Positions 1 through 8,917 of a stretch of 64,000 nucleotides of DNA are shown here, in pieces. The notes beneath the pieces are model-generated. The model saw only the letters and a program-made list of their open reading frames with translations, searched no databases and had not been told where the DNA came from. How positions within the stretch are numbered: the stretch's first letter is position 1; each line of letters begins with the position of its first letter. The translations under genes were made by a program, and so were the position numbers. Source of the stretch: Rhodococcus sp. AW25M09 (GTDB lineage Bacteria; Actinomycetota; Actinomycetes; Mycobacteriales; Mycobacteriaceae); the NCBI RefSeq assembly GCF_000333955.1, contig NZ_CAPS01000059.1, forward strand, positions 34,964-98,963, in the 5' to 3' direction.

Positions 1-1232
1 CCGGTCAGCCAACGCGCGAGCACAACTTTCTGCTGATTTCCGCCGGACAGAGTGCCGACGCTCTGGCTCAGTCCGCGACTCCGCAGCCGAACCGAATCCA
101 TGGCAGTCGAGACTTCCTCGGCCCGCACCTTGTTGCGCAGCCAACCCGCGATGCTGAACTTGGACAGGCGAGGCAGGGAACCGTTGTCCAACACACTCAT
201 CGACAGTACGACGCCGTTGACTTTGCGGTCCTCGGGGACCATTGCCATGCCGGCTGTGATCGCGGCCGCCGGCTTTCCAGTAGGCACAGTGCGGCCATCG
301 ATCTTGATCGAGCCGGAAGTCACCGCACGCATACCGAACAGTGCTTCGAGAAGTTCGGTGCGACCGGCACCCACCAGGCCTGCGAGGCCGACTATTTCAC
401 CTCGTCTCACCGTGAGATTCACCGGCGCGGATGCGCCCGCGACCTGAAGGTTGTCGACTTCCAACACGACTGCTCCGGTATCGGTGCCGACCGTCGGGAA
501 GAGGTTGTCGAGTTCGCGACCGATCATCGCGGTCACGATCTCGTCGTCGGTGATGTCCGCCAAGCTCTCGTCCGTGATCAGCTTGCCGTCGCGCAGTACG
601 ACTACTCGATCTGCAATAGCGCGAATCTCGGCCATTTTGTGAGTGGTGTACACCATTGCAACGCCGCGATCACGAAGTTGTCGCATGACCTTGTACAGGC
701 CCTCGGTCTCACGCTCGGAGATCGCGGAAGTCGGTTCGTCCAACATGACGACCTCGGCCCCGGTCCGAGCGGCTTTGACGATTTCGATGATCTGACGCAA
801 ACCGACCGGAAGTGATCCCATGCGAGCCGTCGGCGAAATGGAGACGTCGAAGATGCCCAGGGTCTGGGCGGCTTCGTCGATCATTGCGCGGCGGTCGAGA
901 AAGATCCCTCTTCGCTTCTCACGTCCGACGAACATGTTCTCGTAGACCGTCATGTCGTCGATCGAGGCAAGCTCCTGAGGAACGATCGCCACACCGTGGC
1001 GCACGGCATCTCGGGGATCTCCCGAGGAGAGCCTGTGGTCGCCGATCGTGACGGAACCTGCATCGGCACGCAGCTGACCTGTCGCGATTTTCATGAGAGT
1101 GGACTTTCCGGCTCCGTTCTCCCCAGCGAGCGCGGTGACGGTGCCGGGTTGCAGATCGAGCGAGATCCCCTTCAGTACCGGCACACCGCCGAAGCTCTTG
1201 GTCAGATCCCGGCACTGCAGCAGGCCGGTCAC
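1..1232 (-). CDS. RbsA-type sugar ABC transporter ATP-binding protein (3' end cut by window)
   Basis: This is the duplicated ATPase of a ribose/xylose-type (CUT2) importer that powers sugar or polyol uptake at the inner face of the membrane. The first cassette has Walker A GENGAGKST at about residues 37-45 and the Walker B stretch VVMLDEPTS. The second cassette begins near residue 245, and its signature LSGGNQQK lies close to the left edge, so roughly the last 90 residues are missing. The GTG start at 1232 is forced by an in-frame TGA three codons upstream. It lies 64 bp after the SDR gene and is probably the third gene of the operon starting at 3101. The partner permease and binding protein should lie outside the window. 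The substrate cannot be read from the sequence. Confidence 0.9.
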   Translation of the reverse strand, partial: MTGLLQCRDLTKSFGGVPVLKGISLDLQPGTVTALAGENGAGKSTLMKIATGQLRADAGSVTIGDHRLSSGDPRDAVRHGVAIVPQELASIDDMTVYENMFVGREKRRGIFLDRRAMIDEAAQTLGIFDVSISPTARMGSLPVGLRQIIEIVKAARTGAEVVMLDEPTSAISERETEGLYKVMRQLRDRGVAMVYTTHKMAEIRAIADRVVVLRDGKLITDESLADITDDEIVTAMIGRELDNLFPTVGTDTGAVVLEVDNLQVAGASAPVNLTVRRGEIVGLAGLVGAGRTELLEALFGMRAVTSGSIKIDGRTVPTGKPAAAITAGMAMVPEDRKVNGVVLSMSVLDNGSLPRLSKFSIAGWLRNKVRAEEVSTAMDSVRLRSRGLSQSVGTLSGGNQQKVVLARWLT

Positions 1233-1296
1233 GACCGCTCACCCACTGCGATGAGAGTTTTCGCGTGTCCGGGTATACGCCGGACGGCCCGGGCCA

Positions 1297-2061
1297 TCAC
1301 CATGCCGTGTACCCTCCGTCGGCGACGAGAACCGATCCGGTGACGAAACTCGCTGCGTCGCTGGCCAGGAACACCACGGACGGAGAGATTTCCTCCGGCA
1401 TGGCGTACCGCTGCATCGGTGCGTCCTCGATCCAGTAGCGCTGAAATTCCGGTCGATCCACTGGGGCCATCTCGGTTTTGCAGTAACCGGGTGCCACGGC
1501 ATTGACGCGAATTCCGAGCGGGCCCCATTCGGCTGCAAGTGATTTGGTCAGCTGGTGGACGGCCGCTTTGGATGCGTTGTAGGCGGGCTGCATTTGAGGT
1601 CGGTTGACGATGATGCCGGAGATGGATCCGATGTTGACGATGGAGCCGCTTCGGCGTTCGCGCATGTGTGCGCCGACGGAGATGCTGCACTCCCACAACG
1701 CTTTCACGTTGAGGTCGAAGACGTCGTCCCACTGCTCTTCGGTCACGTCCCACGAGTCGTTGTGGTAGCAGGTGCCTGCGTTGTTGACGAGGATATCGAC
1801 GTGTCCGAGCGCGTGGACGGCCTCGGCGGTCATGCGATCGATGTCGTCACGTCGAGTGATGTCGGCAGTGATCGCGGTGAATTCGTATCCGGCGGCGGCA
1901 GCCTCGGCTACCACTGAGTCGTTGCGCTCGGTGTTGCGGCCCGCGATGGCGACACGCGCTCCGGCTGCCGCGAGCCCGAACGCGAATGCGCGGCCGAGTC
2001 CTTGGTTTCCGCCCGTGACAATGGCCGTTCGACCGGTGAGATCGAAAGGGTTGCTGCTCAT
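1297..2061 (-). CDS. SDR-family oxidoreductase
   Basis: This 254-residue classical short-chain dehydrogenase has the cofactor motif TGGNQGLG at residues 16-23, NNAG near 93-96, catalytic Ser around 146-148 and YNASK with Tyr161 and Lys165. The C-terminus GGYTAW is typical of polyol or sugar SDRs. Its ATG overlaps the stop of the upstream zinc dehydrogenase in an ATGA junction, so the two are probably translated together. With the dehydrogenase and RbsA-type ATPase it probably oxidises an imported polyol or its keto product. The exact substrate is unknown. Confidence 0.92.
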   Translation of the reverse strand: MSSNPFDLTGRTAIVTGGNQGLGRAFAFGLAAAGARVAIAGRNTERNDSVVAEAAAAGYEFTAITADITRRDDIDRMTAEAVHALGHVDILVNNAGTCYHNDSWDVTEEQWDDVFDLNVKALWECSISVGAHMRERRSGSIVNIGSISGIIVNRPQMQPAYNASKAAVHQLTKSLAAEWGPLGIRVNAVAPGYCKTEMAPVDRPEFQRYWIEDAPMQRYAMPEEISPSVVFLASDAASFVTGSVLVADGGYTAW

Positions 2062-3101
2062 CTGGGCACCACTATCGACTTGAGGCTGGCGGGATCGGTG
2101 TCGCTTTCGAGTGCTTCGGCGACGTGATCGAGGTCGTATCGACCGGTGACGAGACGGTCGAGATCGACCGAACCCGATGCGACGAGGTGGATTGCAGCCG
2201 GCCAGGTGTCGGTGTAGCGGAACACTCCGGTCACGGTGATCTCGAGGTTCTGGATGTGACTGACCGGAAGCGGGTAATTGTCGTTGCCCACACCGACCAA
2301 CACGACCCGTCCTGCGGGTCCTACGGCGCGGATGCCGCTCTGCACGGCTGGAATCGCGCCGCTCGCGTCCACGAATACGTCGACCTGGGGATCGAGTGCG
2401 GCGACATCGTGAGCAATCGGGTCGATGATCTCGGTCGCTCCGAAGGTCAGGGCGCGTTCACGACGTTCCTGGACTGGATCGGAGACGACGATTCGTGCGG
2501 CACCGAAAGCTCGAGCGGCCTGCGCGGTGATGATGCCGATAGGGCCGGCACCGGCGATGAGAATCGAGGAGCCCGGGACGACGCCGGCCTTGCGCATGGT
2601 CGCGACTGCCACCGACAGTGGTTCCAGTAGGGCGGCGGCGTCGTCGGACATGGAATCCGGAACAGCGTGTGCGAAATTCGCATCGATGGTGACGTACCGG
2701 CAGAAAGCGCCGTCGATCGGAGGGGTCGCATAGAACTTCATGTCGGGGCAGAGGTTGTAGCGACCGGCGGTGCACTGGGTGCAGCGGCGGCACGGATGTT
2801 GGGGTTCGACGGCGACCCGCTGTCCCACCCGGCTCTGGTCGACGTTCTCGCCGACGGCGGCAATGCGACCGGACAGCTCGTGACCGAGGACCATGGGCTC
2901 GGCGACAACAAAATCGCCGATTCGACCGTCACGGTAGTAGTGGACGTCTGATCCGCACACGCCGACCGCGGCGACCTCGACCAGTACCTCGTACGGTCCG
3001 GGACTGGGAATTGCGCGGTCTTCGATCTCGAGCGTTCTTACCCCGGTCATAACGCTGGCGCGCATCGTGGATGCGGGCGGCGATGGTGTTGTGGTGGTCA
3101 T
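2058..3101 (-). CDS. zinc-dependent alcohol/polyol dehydrogenase (sorbitol/xylitol dehydrogenase type)
   Basis: This 347-residue medium-chain dehydrogenase has the catalytic zinc region GVCGSDVHYY followed by GHE, a complete structural zinc lobe (CRRCTQC with a later Cys in YNLC) and the NAD-binding GAGPIG motif. The pattern is that of the sorbitol/xylitol dehydrogenase branch. The ATG at 3101 has GGAAGGA about 5 bases upstream, as read on the minus strand. It is the first gene of an operon with an SDR and an RbsA-type ATPase, facing a SorC-type regulator. A polyol catabolic role is therefore likely but inferred. Confidence 0.92.
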   Translation of the reverse strand: MTTTTPSPPASTMRASVMTGVRTLEIEDRAIPSPGPYEVLVEVAAVGVCGSDVHYYRDGRIGDFVVAEPMVLGHELSGRIAAVGENVDQSRVGQRVAVEPQHPCRRCTQCTAGRYNLCPDMKFYATPPIDGAFCRYVTIDANFAHAVPDSMSDDAAALLEPLSVAVATMRKAGVVPGSSILIAGAGPIGIITAQAARAFGAARIVVSDPVQERRERALTFGATEIIDPIAHDVAALDPQVDVFVDASGAIPAVQSGIRAVGPAGRVVLVGVGNDNYPLPVSHIQNLEITVTGVFRYTDTWPAAIHLVASGSVDLDRLVTGRYDLDHVAEALESDTDPASLKSIVVPR

Positions 3102-3243
3102 GATTGTCCTTCCAACAGTGCAGGTTCGACGAACAGGTCGCGGTCGACGACCACATGCGCGACGGTCACACGCTTGCTTCGACGGTGCCGGGGAAACAGC
3201 CCATTACTGCGCCTTCCGTGGACCAGCACCGACTGTGCGAGAC

Positions 3244-3358
3244 GCTGATGTGCCACGTCGTTCCCGCTCATGTGTCACACCTCGATGCTCATGTGTCGTT
3301 GTGACATGGATCATGCACAGGGCTATGCTCGCTTGTCAACGGCTTCGCTCATGTGAGC
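3244..3358. promoter_or_regulatory. operator repeats between polyol operon and SorC regulator
   Basis: The gene-free stretch 3102-3406 holds a palindrome GCTCA-TG-TGAGC at 3347-3358. Two direct copies of GCTCATGTGTC lie at 3266-3276 and 3287-3297, and a weaker copy GCTGATGTGCC lies at 3244-3254. The spacing between copies is 21-22 bp, about two helical turns, so they present one face of the DNA. A possible -10 element GATAAT lies at 3373-3378 for the regulator. The arrangement fits binding by the SorC-family protein encoded alongside, which is inference. Confidence 0.65.
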
Positions 3359-3406
3359 GCTAGTTGGTCTGGGATAATGATCGGACAGTGCTCGGAAAGG
3401 TGGGGG

Positions 3407-4354
3407 ATGGCCAGCGAACGGGAGATCCGACGTGTCGGACCAGAGGAATTGGTTCAGCAGGGTCTCATAGCGAGGCGCTACTACCTGGACGACCGAACTC
3501 GAGTGCAGATCGCCGAAGAATTCGGGCTTTCGCGCTTCAAGGTTGCCCGAATCCTCGAAGATGCGGTCGCGTCCGGGATGGTCGAGATTGCCGTACATGC
3601 TCCTGAGTCGATCGACATCGAACTGTCTCGAGCGCTCAGGGACATGTTCGGACTGAAGATGGCCTTTGCGGTACGGGCGGCTACGGAAGATCAGCAAGTA
3701 CTGTGGGATGCGGTGGGGCGCATCACCGCTGATCTGCTCAGTGAGATCATCACCGACCGCGACGTGCTCGGCATCGATTGCGGTCGCACGCTCGCCAGTA
3801 TGACCGCGCACTTGGAGAGAATTGCCGCGTGCGATGTGGTCCAGTTGACCGGAATGGCAGGATCGGTCGGCTCGACCTCGGCCGAGTTGGTCCGCAGGAT
3901 CACGCAATTGGGTGGCGGTCGTGCCTGGTCGATGTATGCGCCATTGCTGGTCGAGGATCCGACGACGTGTGCCTCGCTTCGCAGCAGTCGTGGAATTCAG
4001 GAAACCTTCCGGCACCATGATTCTGTGACCAAAGCGGTTGTCTCGGTGGGTGCGTGGGAGCCGGGCCTGTCTCAGGTGTACGACCTCCTCACACCCGCCG
4101 AATCCGCGCAGTGGGCAGACAGGGGAGTGGTGGCCGAGTCTTGTGCCCTACTGCTCGACGGTGAAGGCAAACGTGTCGAGGGCCTCGAAGATCGCCGAAT
4201 GGCCTTGTCGGAGAATGCGCTTCGTGGTATCGATCAGGTCATCGCTATAGCGGCCGGACAGTCGAAGCTGCGCGCGGTGCGGGCGGTTGTCGAGTCGGGG
4301 CTGGTCTCCTCGTTGATCGTCGATGCCGGATTGGCTGCAGGCCTGGTGGGATGA
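3407..4354 (+). CDS. SorC/DeoR-type sugar-binding transcriptional regulator
   Basis: The 315-residue protein has an N-terminal helix-turn-helix (RVQIAEEFGLSRFKVARIL, about residues 31-49) and a C-terminal SorC-type sugar-binding domain containing DVLGIDCGRTLASM. The ATG at 3407 is preferred over an in-frame GTG at 3353 because GGAAAGGTGGGGG lies just before it and the longer form would run through the operator palindrome. Regulators of this family respond to phosphorylated sugars or polyols. It is divergent from the dehydrogenase-SDR-ABC operon and is its likely regulator. Confidence 0.92.
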   Translation: MASEREIRRVGPEELVQQGLIARRYYLDDRTRVQIAEEFGLSRFKVARILEDAVASGMVEIAVHAPESIDIELSRALRDMFGLKMAFAVRAATEDQQVLWDAVGRITADLLSEIITDRDVLGIDCGRTLASMTAHLERIAACDVVQLTGMAGSVGSTSAELVRRITQLGGGRAWSMYAPLLVEDPTTCASLRSSRGIQETFRHHDSVTKAVVSVGAWEPGLSQVYDLLTPAESAQWADRGVVAESCALLLDGEGKRVEGLEDRRMALSENALRGIDQVIAIAAGQSKLRAVRAVVESGLVSSLIVDAGLAAGLVG

Positions 4355-4363
4355 GGTGCGGGT

Positions 4364-4981
4364 TCATCGGTGTGCCGCCGCGATGAACTGTCGGGTCGCA
4401 GCGTCGACGATGTCGGCTGGGGTGATGTCGATTTCGTCGTTCAACCACGCGATCACCAGTTCGGCGAGTCCACCGATGAACAGCAGCCCGTTGATTTCCG
4501 ACTGCGGTTGCGGATAGGCCTGGTCGCCGTAGAGCTCTCGTGATTGCTCGGCGACCAGATGTGCGAAGGCGCGCATGGACTTTCGTCGGTACGCCCGCAG
4601 TGAGTCGACGGCCAGTGACTCGATCATCGCGACGCGGCCCTTGCGCGGGTCCTCGGTGAGAACACCGACGAACGCGTCGATGGCGTTGTGCACCTGCTCT
4701 TCGACGGTAGGCGCGGGCGAGTGGAGTGCGCTCAGGGCCTTGGCGCGGATTTCATCGGATATCGCGTCCACCACTCGTTCGAGTAGATCGTCTCTGCTGC
4801 TGAAGTTTTCGTAGAAGTAGCGCTCGGTGAGCTTGGCCTGTGCGCAGATCGCGGTCATGGTCGTGCCCCCGGCTCCGGCGGTGGCGAACACCTCGAGTCC
4901 GGCGTCGAGCAGCCGTGCCCGACGGTCGGCAAGTCGATCGTCGGCGCTCATGCCGTTGTAGCGGCGCGTGGTGGAGGCCAT
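4364..4981 (-). CDS. TetR-family transcriptional regulator
   Basis: This 205-residue protein has a TetR N-terminal helix-turn-helix with the pattern TTMTAICAQAKLTERYFYENF and an all-helical ligand domain. The chosen ATG at 4981 gives the usual family length. A longer in-frame reading to 5335 would run through the P450 promoter and the start of its gene. The gene is divergent from the P450, with an 85-bp gap holding a strong palindrome. A TetR next to a P450 resembles the Mycobacterium tuberculosis Rv3058c-cyp136 arrangement, recalled from memory. It is the probable repressor of the P450. Confidence 0.9.
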   Translation of the reverse strand: MASTTRRYNGMSADDRLADRRARLLDAGLEVFATAGAGGTTMTAICAQAKLTERYFYENFSSRDDLLERVVDAISDEIRAKALSALHSPAPTVEEQVHNAIDAFVGVLTEDPRKGRVAMIESLAVDSLRAYRRKSMRAFAHLVAEQSRELYGDQAYPQPQSEINGLLFIGGLAELVIAWLNDEIDITPADIVDAATRQFIAAAHR

Positions 4982-5028
4982 GAGTAGATCTTGACAGACA
5001 GAGCAGGTGTGACGCAGACTACATCTCA

Positions 5029-5050
5029 TCTGACAGGCCGCTCTGTCAGA
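5029..5050. promoter_or_regulatory. TetR operator palindrome upstream of P450
   Basis: A perfect inverted repeat TCTGACAG-N6-CTGTCAGA lies 17 bp upstream of the P450 start codon. A related half site (TTGACAGA) lies at 4991-4998, nearer the TetR start. Position and symmetry fit a TetR dimer controlling both divergent genes. Confidence 0.7.
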
Positions 5051-5066
5051 TTGACGGAGGTCGACA

Positions 5067-6419
5067 ATGGGACGCGCTCTGGCTGCTCCACCAGCTGATT
5101 CAACTCTCGAACCTGTATTCGGTGACGGGGGTCTGCCCGTCGTAGGCCACACTCTCGAATACATCCGGGACCCCCTCAAGCTGCTCGGGAGTCGGTGGGA
5201 AAAGTACGGCGAGGTGTCCTGGTTGACGATGGCCGGGCAGAAGTGGATCACCGTGTTGGGCCCCGATGCGTGCCAGCAGGTGTTGCAGAACGCGGACAAG
5301 GCGTTCGCGAACGGGGACGGGTGGTCTCTGCTCATCGGGCCGTTCTTTCACGGCGGGTTGATGTTGCTCGACTCCGAGGAGCACCTGCGCCATCGCCGAA
5401 TCATGCAGCAAGCCTTCACCCGCGATCGGCTCACCAAATCTGTAGACGCGTTGAACCCGGTCACCGCGACGGGATTGGACGCTTGGCAGGGCGGACGAGA
5501 CTTTCAGGTCTATCCGGCGCTGAAGGCCCTGACACTCGAGGTCGCCACGTCGATCTTCATGGGCGGTGCCGAGGGGAGCACGGACGCGGACATCGCCGAG
5601 GTCAATGCCAGTTTCGTCGCGTGCGTGCAGGCAGCGACATCGATCGTCCGCTACCGAGTTCCCGGGACCCGGTGGAAGCGCGGCCTCGACGGCCGCGCAG
5701 TGCTGGTCGACTTCTTTCGGCGCTATCTACCGGCCAGGCGTGCAACGGAATCCGACGACCTCTTCTCCGTCCTCTGCCACATCGAGGGAGATAACGGTGA
5801 GCGCTTCTCGGACGACGAAGTGATCGACCACATGATCTTTCTGCTCATGGCCGCCCACGACACGTCGACCATCACGTTGTCGACGATGATGCAGTACCTC
5901 GGGCAGCACCCGGAGTGGCGGGACAAGTGCCGCGCGGAGTCCGAGGCGTTGGGCACCGATGCACCGACGCTCGCGCAACTGGACGAACTCCCCAGCGTCG
6001 ATCTGGTGATGAAGGAGTGCTTGCGGCTGGTCTCGCCCACCCCGGTGGTCGCACGCCGCGCGGTGAAAGACACCGAGGTGCAGGGCAAGTTCGTCCCCGC
6101 GGGGACGTATGCGTCGGTCGCCCCACACTTCACCCACCACATGGCGCAGTACTGGCCGAATCCCGAGGAGTTCGATCCCGGCCGATTCGCCGACGATCGT
6201 CGGGAAGACAAGGTGCACCGCTACGCGTGGGAACCGTTCGGCGGCGGAGTGCACAAATGCATCGGGATGTTCTTCGCCGGCGCGGAGATCAAGACGATCA
6301 TGCATCACCTGCTGTTGCGGTTCGATTGGTCGGTCGACCCCGATTACGTGGCACCACTGAACTTCACGTCGCTGCCCTTCCCGGAGGACGGGCAGCCGGT
6401 GCAGCTGCGACGGCGGTAG
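5067..6419 (+). CDS. cytochrome P450
   Basis: The 450-residue haem-thiolate monooxygenase shows the oxygen-activation helix AAHDTS with Asp265-Thr266. The ExxR pair is Glu317 and Arg320, and the haem-binding loop FGGGVHKCIG carries the axial ligand Cys398. The residue before HD in the I-helix is Ala instead of the more usual Gly. There is no transmembrane anchor, as expected for a soluble bacterial class I enzyme needing a separate ferredoxin and reductase, which are not encoded nearby. It is divergent from a TetR gene. The substrate is unknown; a CYP136-like relationship is possible but untested. Confidence 0.93.
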   Translation: MGRALAAPPADSTLEPVFGDGGLPVVGHTLEYIRDPLKLLGSRWEKYGEVSWLTMAGQKWITVLGPDACQQVLQNADKAFANGDGWSLLIGPFFHGGLMLLDSEEHLRHRRIMQQAFTRDRLTKSVDALNPVTATGLDAWQGGRDFQVYPALKALTLEVATSIFMGGAEGSTDADIAEVNASFVACVQAATSIVRYRVPGTRWKRGLDGRAVLVDFFRRYLPARRATESDDLFSVLCHIEGDNGERFSDDEVIDHMIFLLMAAHDTSTITLSTMMQYLGQHPEWRDKCRAESEALGTDAPTLAQLDELPSVDLVMKECLRLVSPTPVVARRAVKDTEVQGKFVPAGTYASVAPHFTHHMAQYWPNPEEFDPGRFADDRREDKVHRYAWEPFGGGVHKCIGMFFAGAEIKTIMHHLLLRFDWSVDPDYVAPLNFTSLPFPEDGQPVQLRRR

Positions 6420-6421
6420 CT

Positions 6422-7285
6422 CTACCCGATGTGGTCGGTGAGCCAGCCGATGATGTTCGCGGTGATCTCGTCGCGATTGGTCTCGTTGAGAATCTCGTGG
6501 CGGGCACCGGGATAGAGGGTGACGGTCACGTCGCTCATACCGGCCTCGCGGTATCGGGCAGCGAGGGTTTCGATCAACTGCCCACCGCCGGCGAGCGGGT
6601 CCTCGGTTCCCGAGGTGATGAGCAGCGGGAGGTCGGAGCGGATCTGCTCGAGGTTGTGTGGGTCGGCGAGCTTGTCGGCCTCACCGAACAGTGCCGGAAC
6701 CGTCGACTCCGGGAGGTCGAACCCGCACAGCGGGTCGGCGACGTAGGCGTCCACTTCGGCCTCGTCGCGGGAGAGCCACTCGTACCCGGTGCGGTGCTCG
6801 AAGGCGGCGTTGAACACGCTCAGGTCGCCTGCCGGGGCGTCGGCCATGCCGGCGGCCAGGACGTTCAGGGTGGTCGAACCCGACAGCACCACGCCCTCGT
6901 ACAGGTCCGATCGTTCGATCAGAAGATGCTGCGCGGCAAACGATCCCATCGAATGTGCAAACAGGAACAGTGGTAGATCCGGGTACTCGTTGAGCAATGA
7001 TTCGCCGAGCTGCTCGATGTCGGCCCACAGTCCGGCGAAGGCAGCGGCGCCGAAGTCGCCCGGGGTCTCGACGATCGACTGGCCGTGGCCGCGATGATCG
7101 GAGGCGACGACATGGAACCCGGCGTCATTGAGAGCGGCGGCGAACCGGGCGTAGCGGCTGCCGTGCTCGGCGAGTCCGTGCGCGATTTGAACGACGCCGC
7201 GAGCTGGGTCGGCGGACGTAGCCCAGGTGTAGGTACTGATCTCGATGTCGTCCTGCTTGGATACGAACGACGATGCGTTGGCCAC
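6422..7285 (-). CDS. alpha/beta hydrolase (monoacylglycerol lipase/lysophospholipase type)
   Basis: This 287-residue hydrolase has the nucleophile elbow FAHSMGS (Ser in GxSxG form), an early oxyanion region QIAHGLAEHGSRY, and a late His in PGARHEIL. The pattern matches serine lyso(phospho)lipase/monoacylglycerol lipase proteins. The GTG at 7285 is chosen because GAGGAG sits 5-8 bases upstream and the protein then begins at the typical position. Its stop lies 2 bp from the convergent P450 stop, so there is no room for a separate terminator. The substrate is probably a monoacylglycerol or similar ester. Confidence 0.88.
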   Translation of the reverse strand: MANASSFVSKQDDIEISTYTWATSADPARGVVQIAHGLAEHGSRYARFAAALNDAGFHVVASDHRGHGQSIVETPGDFGAAAFAGLWADIEQLGESLLNEYPDLPLFLFAHSMGSFAAQHLLIERSDLYEGVVLSGSTTLNVLAAGMADAPAGDLSVFNAAFEHRTGYEWLSRDEAEVDAYVADPLCGFDLPESTVPALFGEADKLADPHNLEQIRSDLPLLITSGTEDPLAGGGQLIETLAARYREAGMSDVTVTLYPGARHEILNETNRDEITANIIGWLTDHIG

Positions 7286-7379
7286 GGGTGACTCCTCGAA
7301 ACGGCGGTGGGGACGAAACTCGAACTTATCTCCTACGCCGTCGATACCGGAGCGAAATGCTCGACGGCCGGGGAACGCA

Positions 7380-7412
7380 GACGCTCCCCGGCCGATGGGG
7401 CCGGGGAGCGTC
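7380..7412 (-). terminator. strong hairpin terminator after aldehyde dehydrogenase
   Basis: A perfect 14-bp stem (GACGCTCCCCGGCC at 7380-7393 with its complement at 7399-7412) and a 5-base loop starts 16 bp past the stop at 7429 on the minus strand. An upstream sequence CGGCCGGGGA at 7364-7373 can pair with the same C-rich strand to form an alternative hairpin. Confidence 0.75.
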
Positions 7413-7428
7413 CTCGATGCTGTTCTGC

Positions 7429-8805
7429 TTACTTCGCGGAGACTCGCACGAGTTTCTTGTTCACGAACTCGTCCATGCCCCAGGGGCCCAGTTCGCGGCC
7501 GACGCCGGAGCGCTTGACTCCGCCGAACGGAAGGCCGGGGAGCGTGGTGCCGTGCTCGTTGACGAAGGCCATGCCGACCTCGAGCTGCTCGGCTACGTCG
7601 CGGGCCTTGTCGAGGTCCGCGCTCCACACCGATCCGCTCAAGCCGTAGGCGGATGAATTGGCCAATTCGATTGCCGCCTGGGCGCTTTCGACCTTGTAGA
7701 TCACTCCGGCCGGTCCGAACAGCTCTTCGCTGTACGCGCGCATGTCCGGGGTGACGTCGGCCAACAGTGTCGGCTGCACGTAGGCACCCGGTCCGTCGAT
7801 CTTCTTGCCGCCGGTCAGCAGAGTCGCGCCCTTGGCGACGGCGTCGTCGATCTGCTCGATGAGGTTGTCTGCGGCGGTCTGCGAGGACAGCGGTCCGAGT
7901 ACGGTCTTCGCGTCCAACGGGTCACCGGTCTTCGTTGCCTCGAACGAGGCCGTCAACTTGGTGACGAACTCGTCGTAGATGTCCTCGGCGACGAGGATGC
8001 GCTTGGCGGTGTTGCAGGCCTGGCCGGCGTTGGACAGCCGGGCGCGGGTCGCCGATTCGACGGTGGCATCCATGTCGTCGGAGTCGAGCAGGATGAACAC
8101 GTCCGATCCACCGAGCTCGAGCACGACCTTCTTGAGGTTGCGTCCGGCGGTCTCTGCGACGGAGGTTCCGGCCCGCTCGCTACCGGTGAGTGAGACGCCC
8201 TGGATGCGCGGGTCGGCGATCATGTCTGCGATCTGCTCGTTGGTCGCGAAGATGTTGATGTACGCGTCCTGTGGGAGTCCGGCCTGCTGGAAGATCTCTT
8301 CCATCAGCAGCGCCGACTGTGGGCAGTTCGGAGCGTGCTTGAGCAGAATCGTGTTGCCTACCATCAGGTTCGGTCCGGCGAACCGGGCAACCTGGTAGTA
8401 CGGGAAGTTCCACGGCATGACTCCGATGAGTGCGCCTACCGGCTTGCGCTGCAGCACAGACTCTTCTGCTCCGGGCACGTCGAGCTTCTCGTCCTCGAGG
8501 AGCGTGGGGCCGTTGTCGGCGTAGTAGCGGTAGATGTTGGACGACAGCTCCACCTCGCCCTGGGATTCGGTGAGGGGTTTACCCATTTCGAGCGAAATGG
8601 TTCGGGCCAACTCGTCCGAACGCTCGGTGTAGAGATCGGCGACCTTGTGCAGGATCTCTGCGCGGTGCTTCGGTGAAGTCTTGCGCCACGTCTGGAAGCC
8701 GGCGTGTGCGTCGGTCAGTGCGCGCTCGACGCCGGCCGCGTCGAGAGTCTCGAATTCCTTGACAGTTGTGCCGTCGGCAGGATTGACAGTTTTGTAGGTT
8801 GTCAT
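7429..8805 (-). CDS. NAD(P)-dependent succinate-semialdehyde dehydrogenase (aldehyde dehydrogenase)
   Basis: This 458-residue aldehyde dehydrogenase has the general base Glu in LELGGSDV and the nucleophilic Cys in NAGQACNTAKR, with the NPADG opening typical of the short (about 457-residue) GabD1-like group. The ATG at 8805 gives the family length; in-frame sequence further upstream crosses the divergent lipoprotein gene. It probably oxidises succinate semialdehyde or a related aldehyde to the acid. It is followed by a strong hairpin, so it is probably transcribed alone. Confidence 0.9.
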   Translation of the reverse strand: MTTYKTVNPADGTTVKEFETLDAAGVERALTDAHAGFQTWRKTSPKHRAEILHKVADLYTERSDELARTISLEMGKPLTESQGEVELSSNIYRYYADNGPTLLEDEKLDVPGAEESVLQRKPVGALIGVMPWNFPYYQVARFAGPNLMVGNTILLKHAPNCPQSALLMEEIFQQAGLPQDAYINIFATNEQIADMIADPRIQGVSLTGSERAGTSVAETAGRNLKKVVLELGGSDVFILLDSDDMDATVESATRARLSNAGQACNTAKRILVAEDIYDEFVTKLTASFEATKTGDPLDAKTVLGPLSSQTAADNLIEQIDDAVAKGATLLTGGKKIDGPGAYVQPTLLADVTPDMRAYSEELFGPAGVIYKVESAQAAIELANSSAYGLSGSVWSADLDKARDVAEQLEVGMAFVNEHGTTLPGLPFGGVKRSGVGRELGPWGMDEFVNKKLVRVSAK

Positions 8806-8917
8806 AGTTTGTTCAACGGCTTCCTGGTGGCGATTTGTTCCGCACCGCACACATCGCCGCCTCCGGTGCAGTGAGGACTTGTGTAACGCAGTCGAGGTCG
8901 CAGGTCGATATCGAGAC

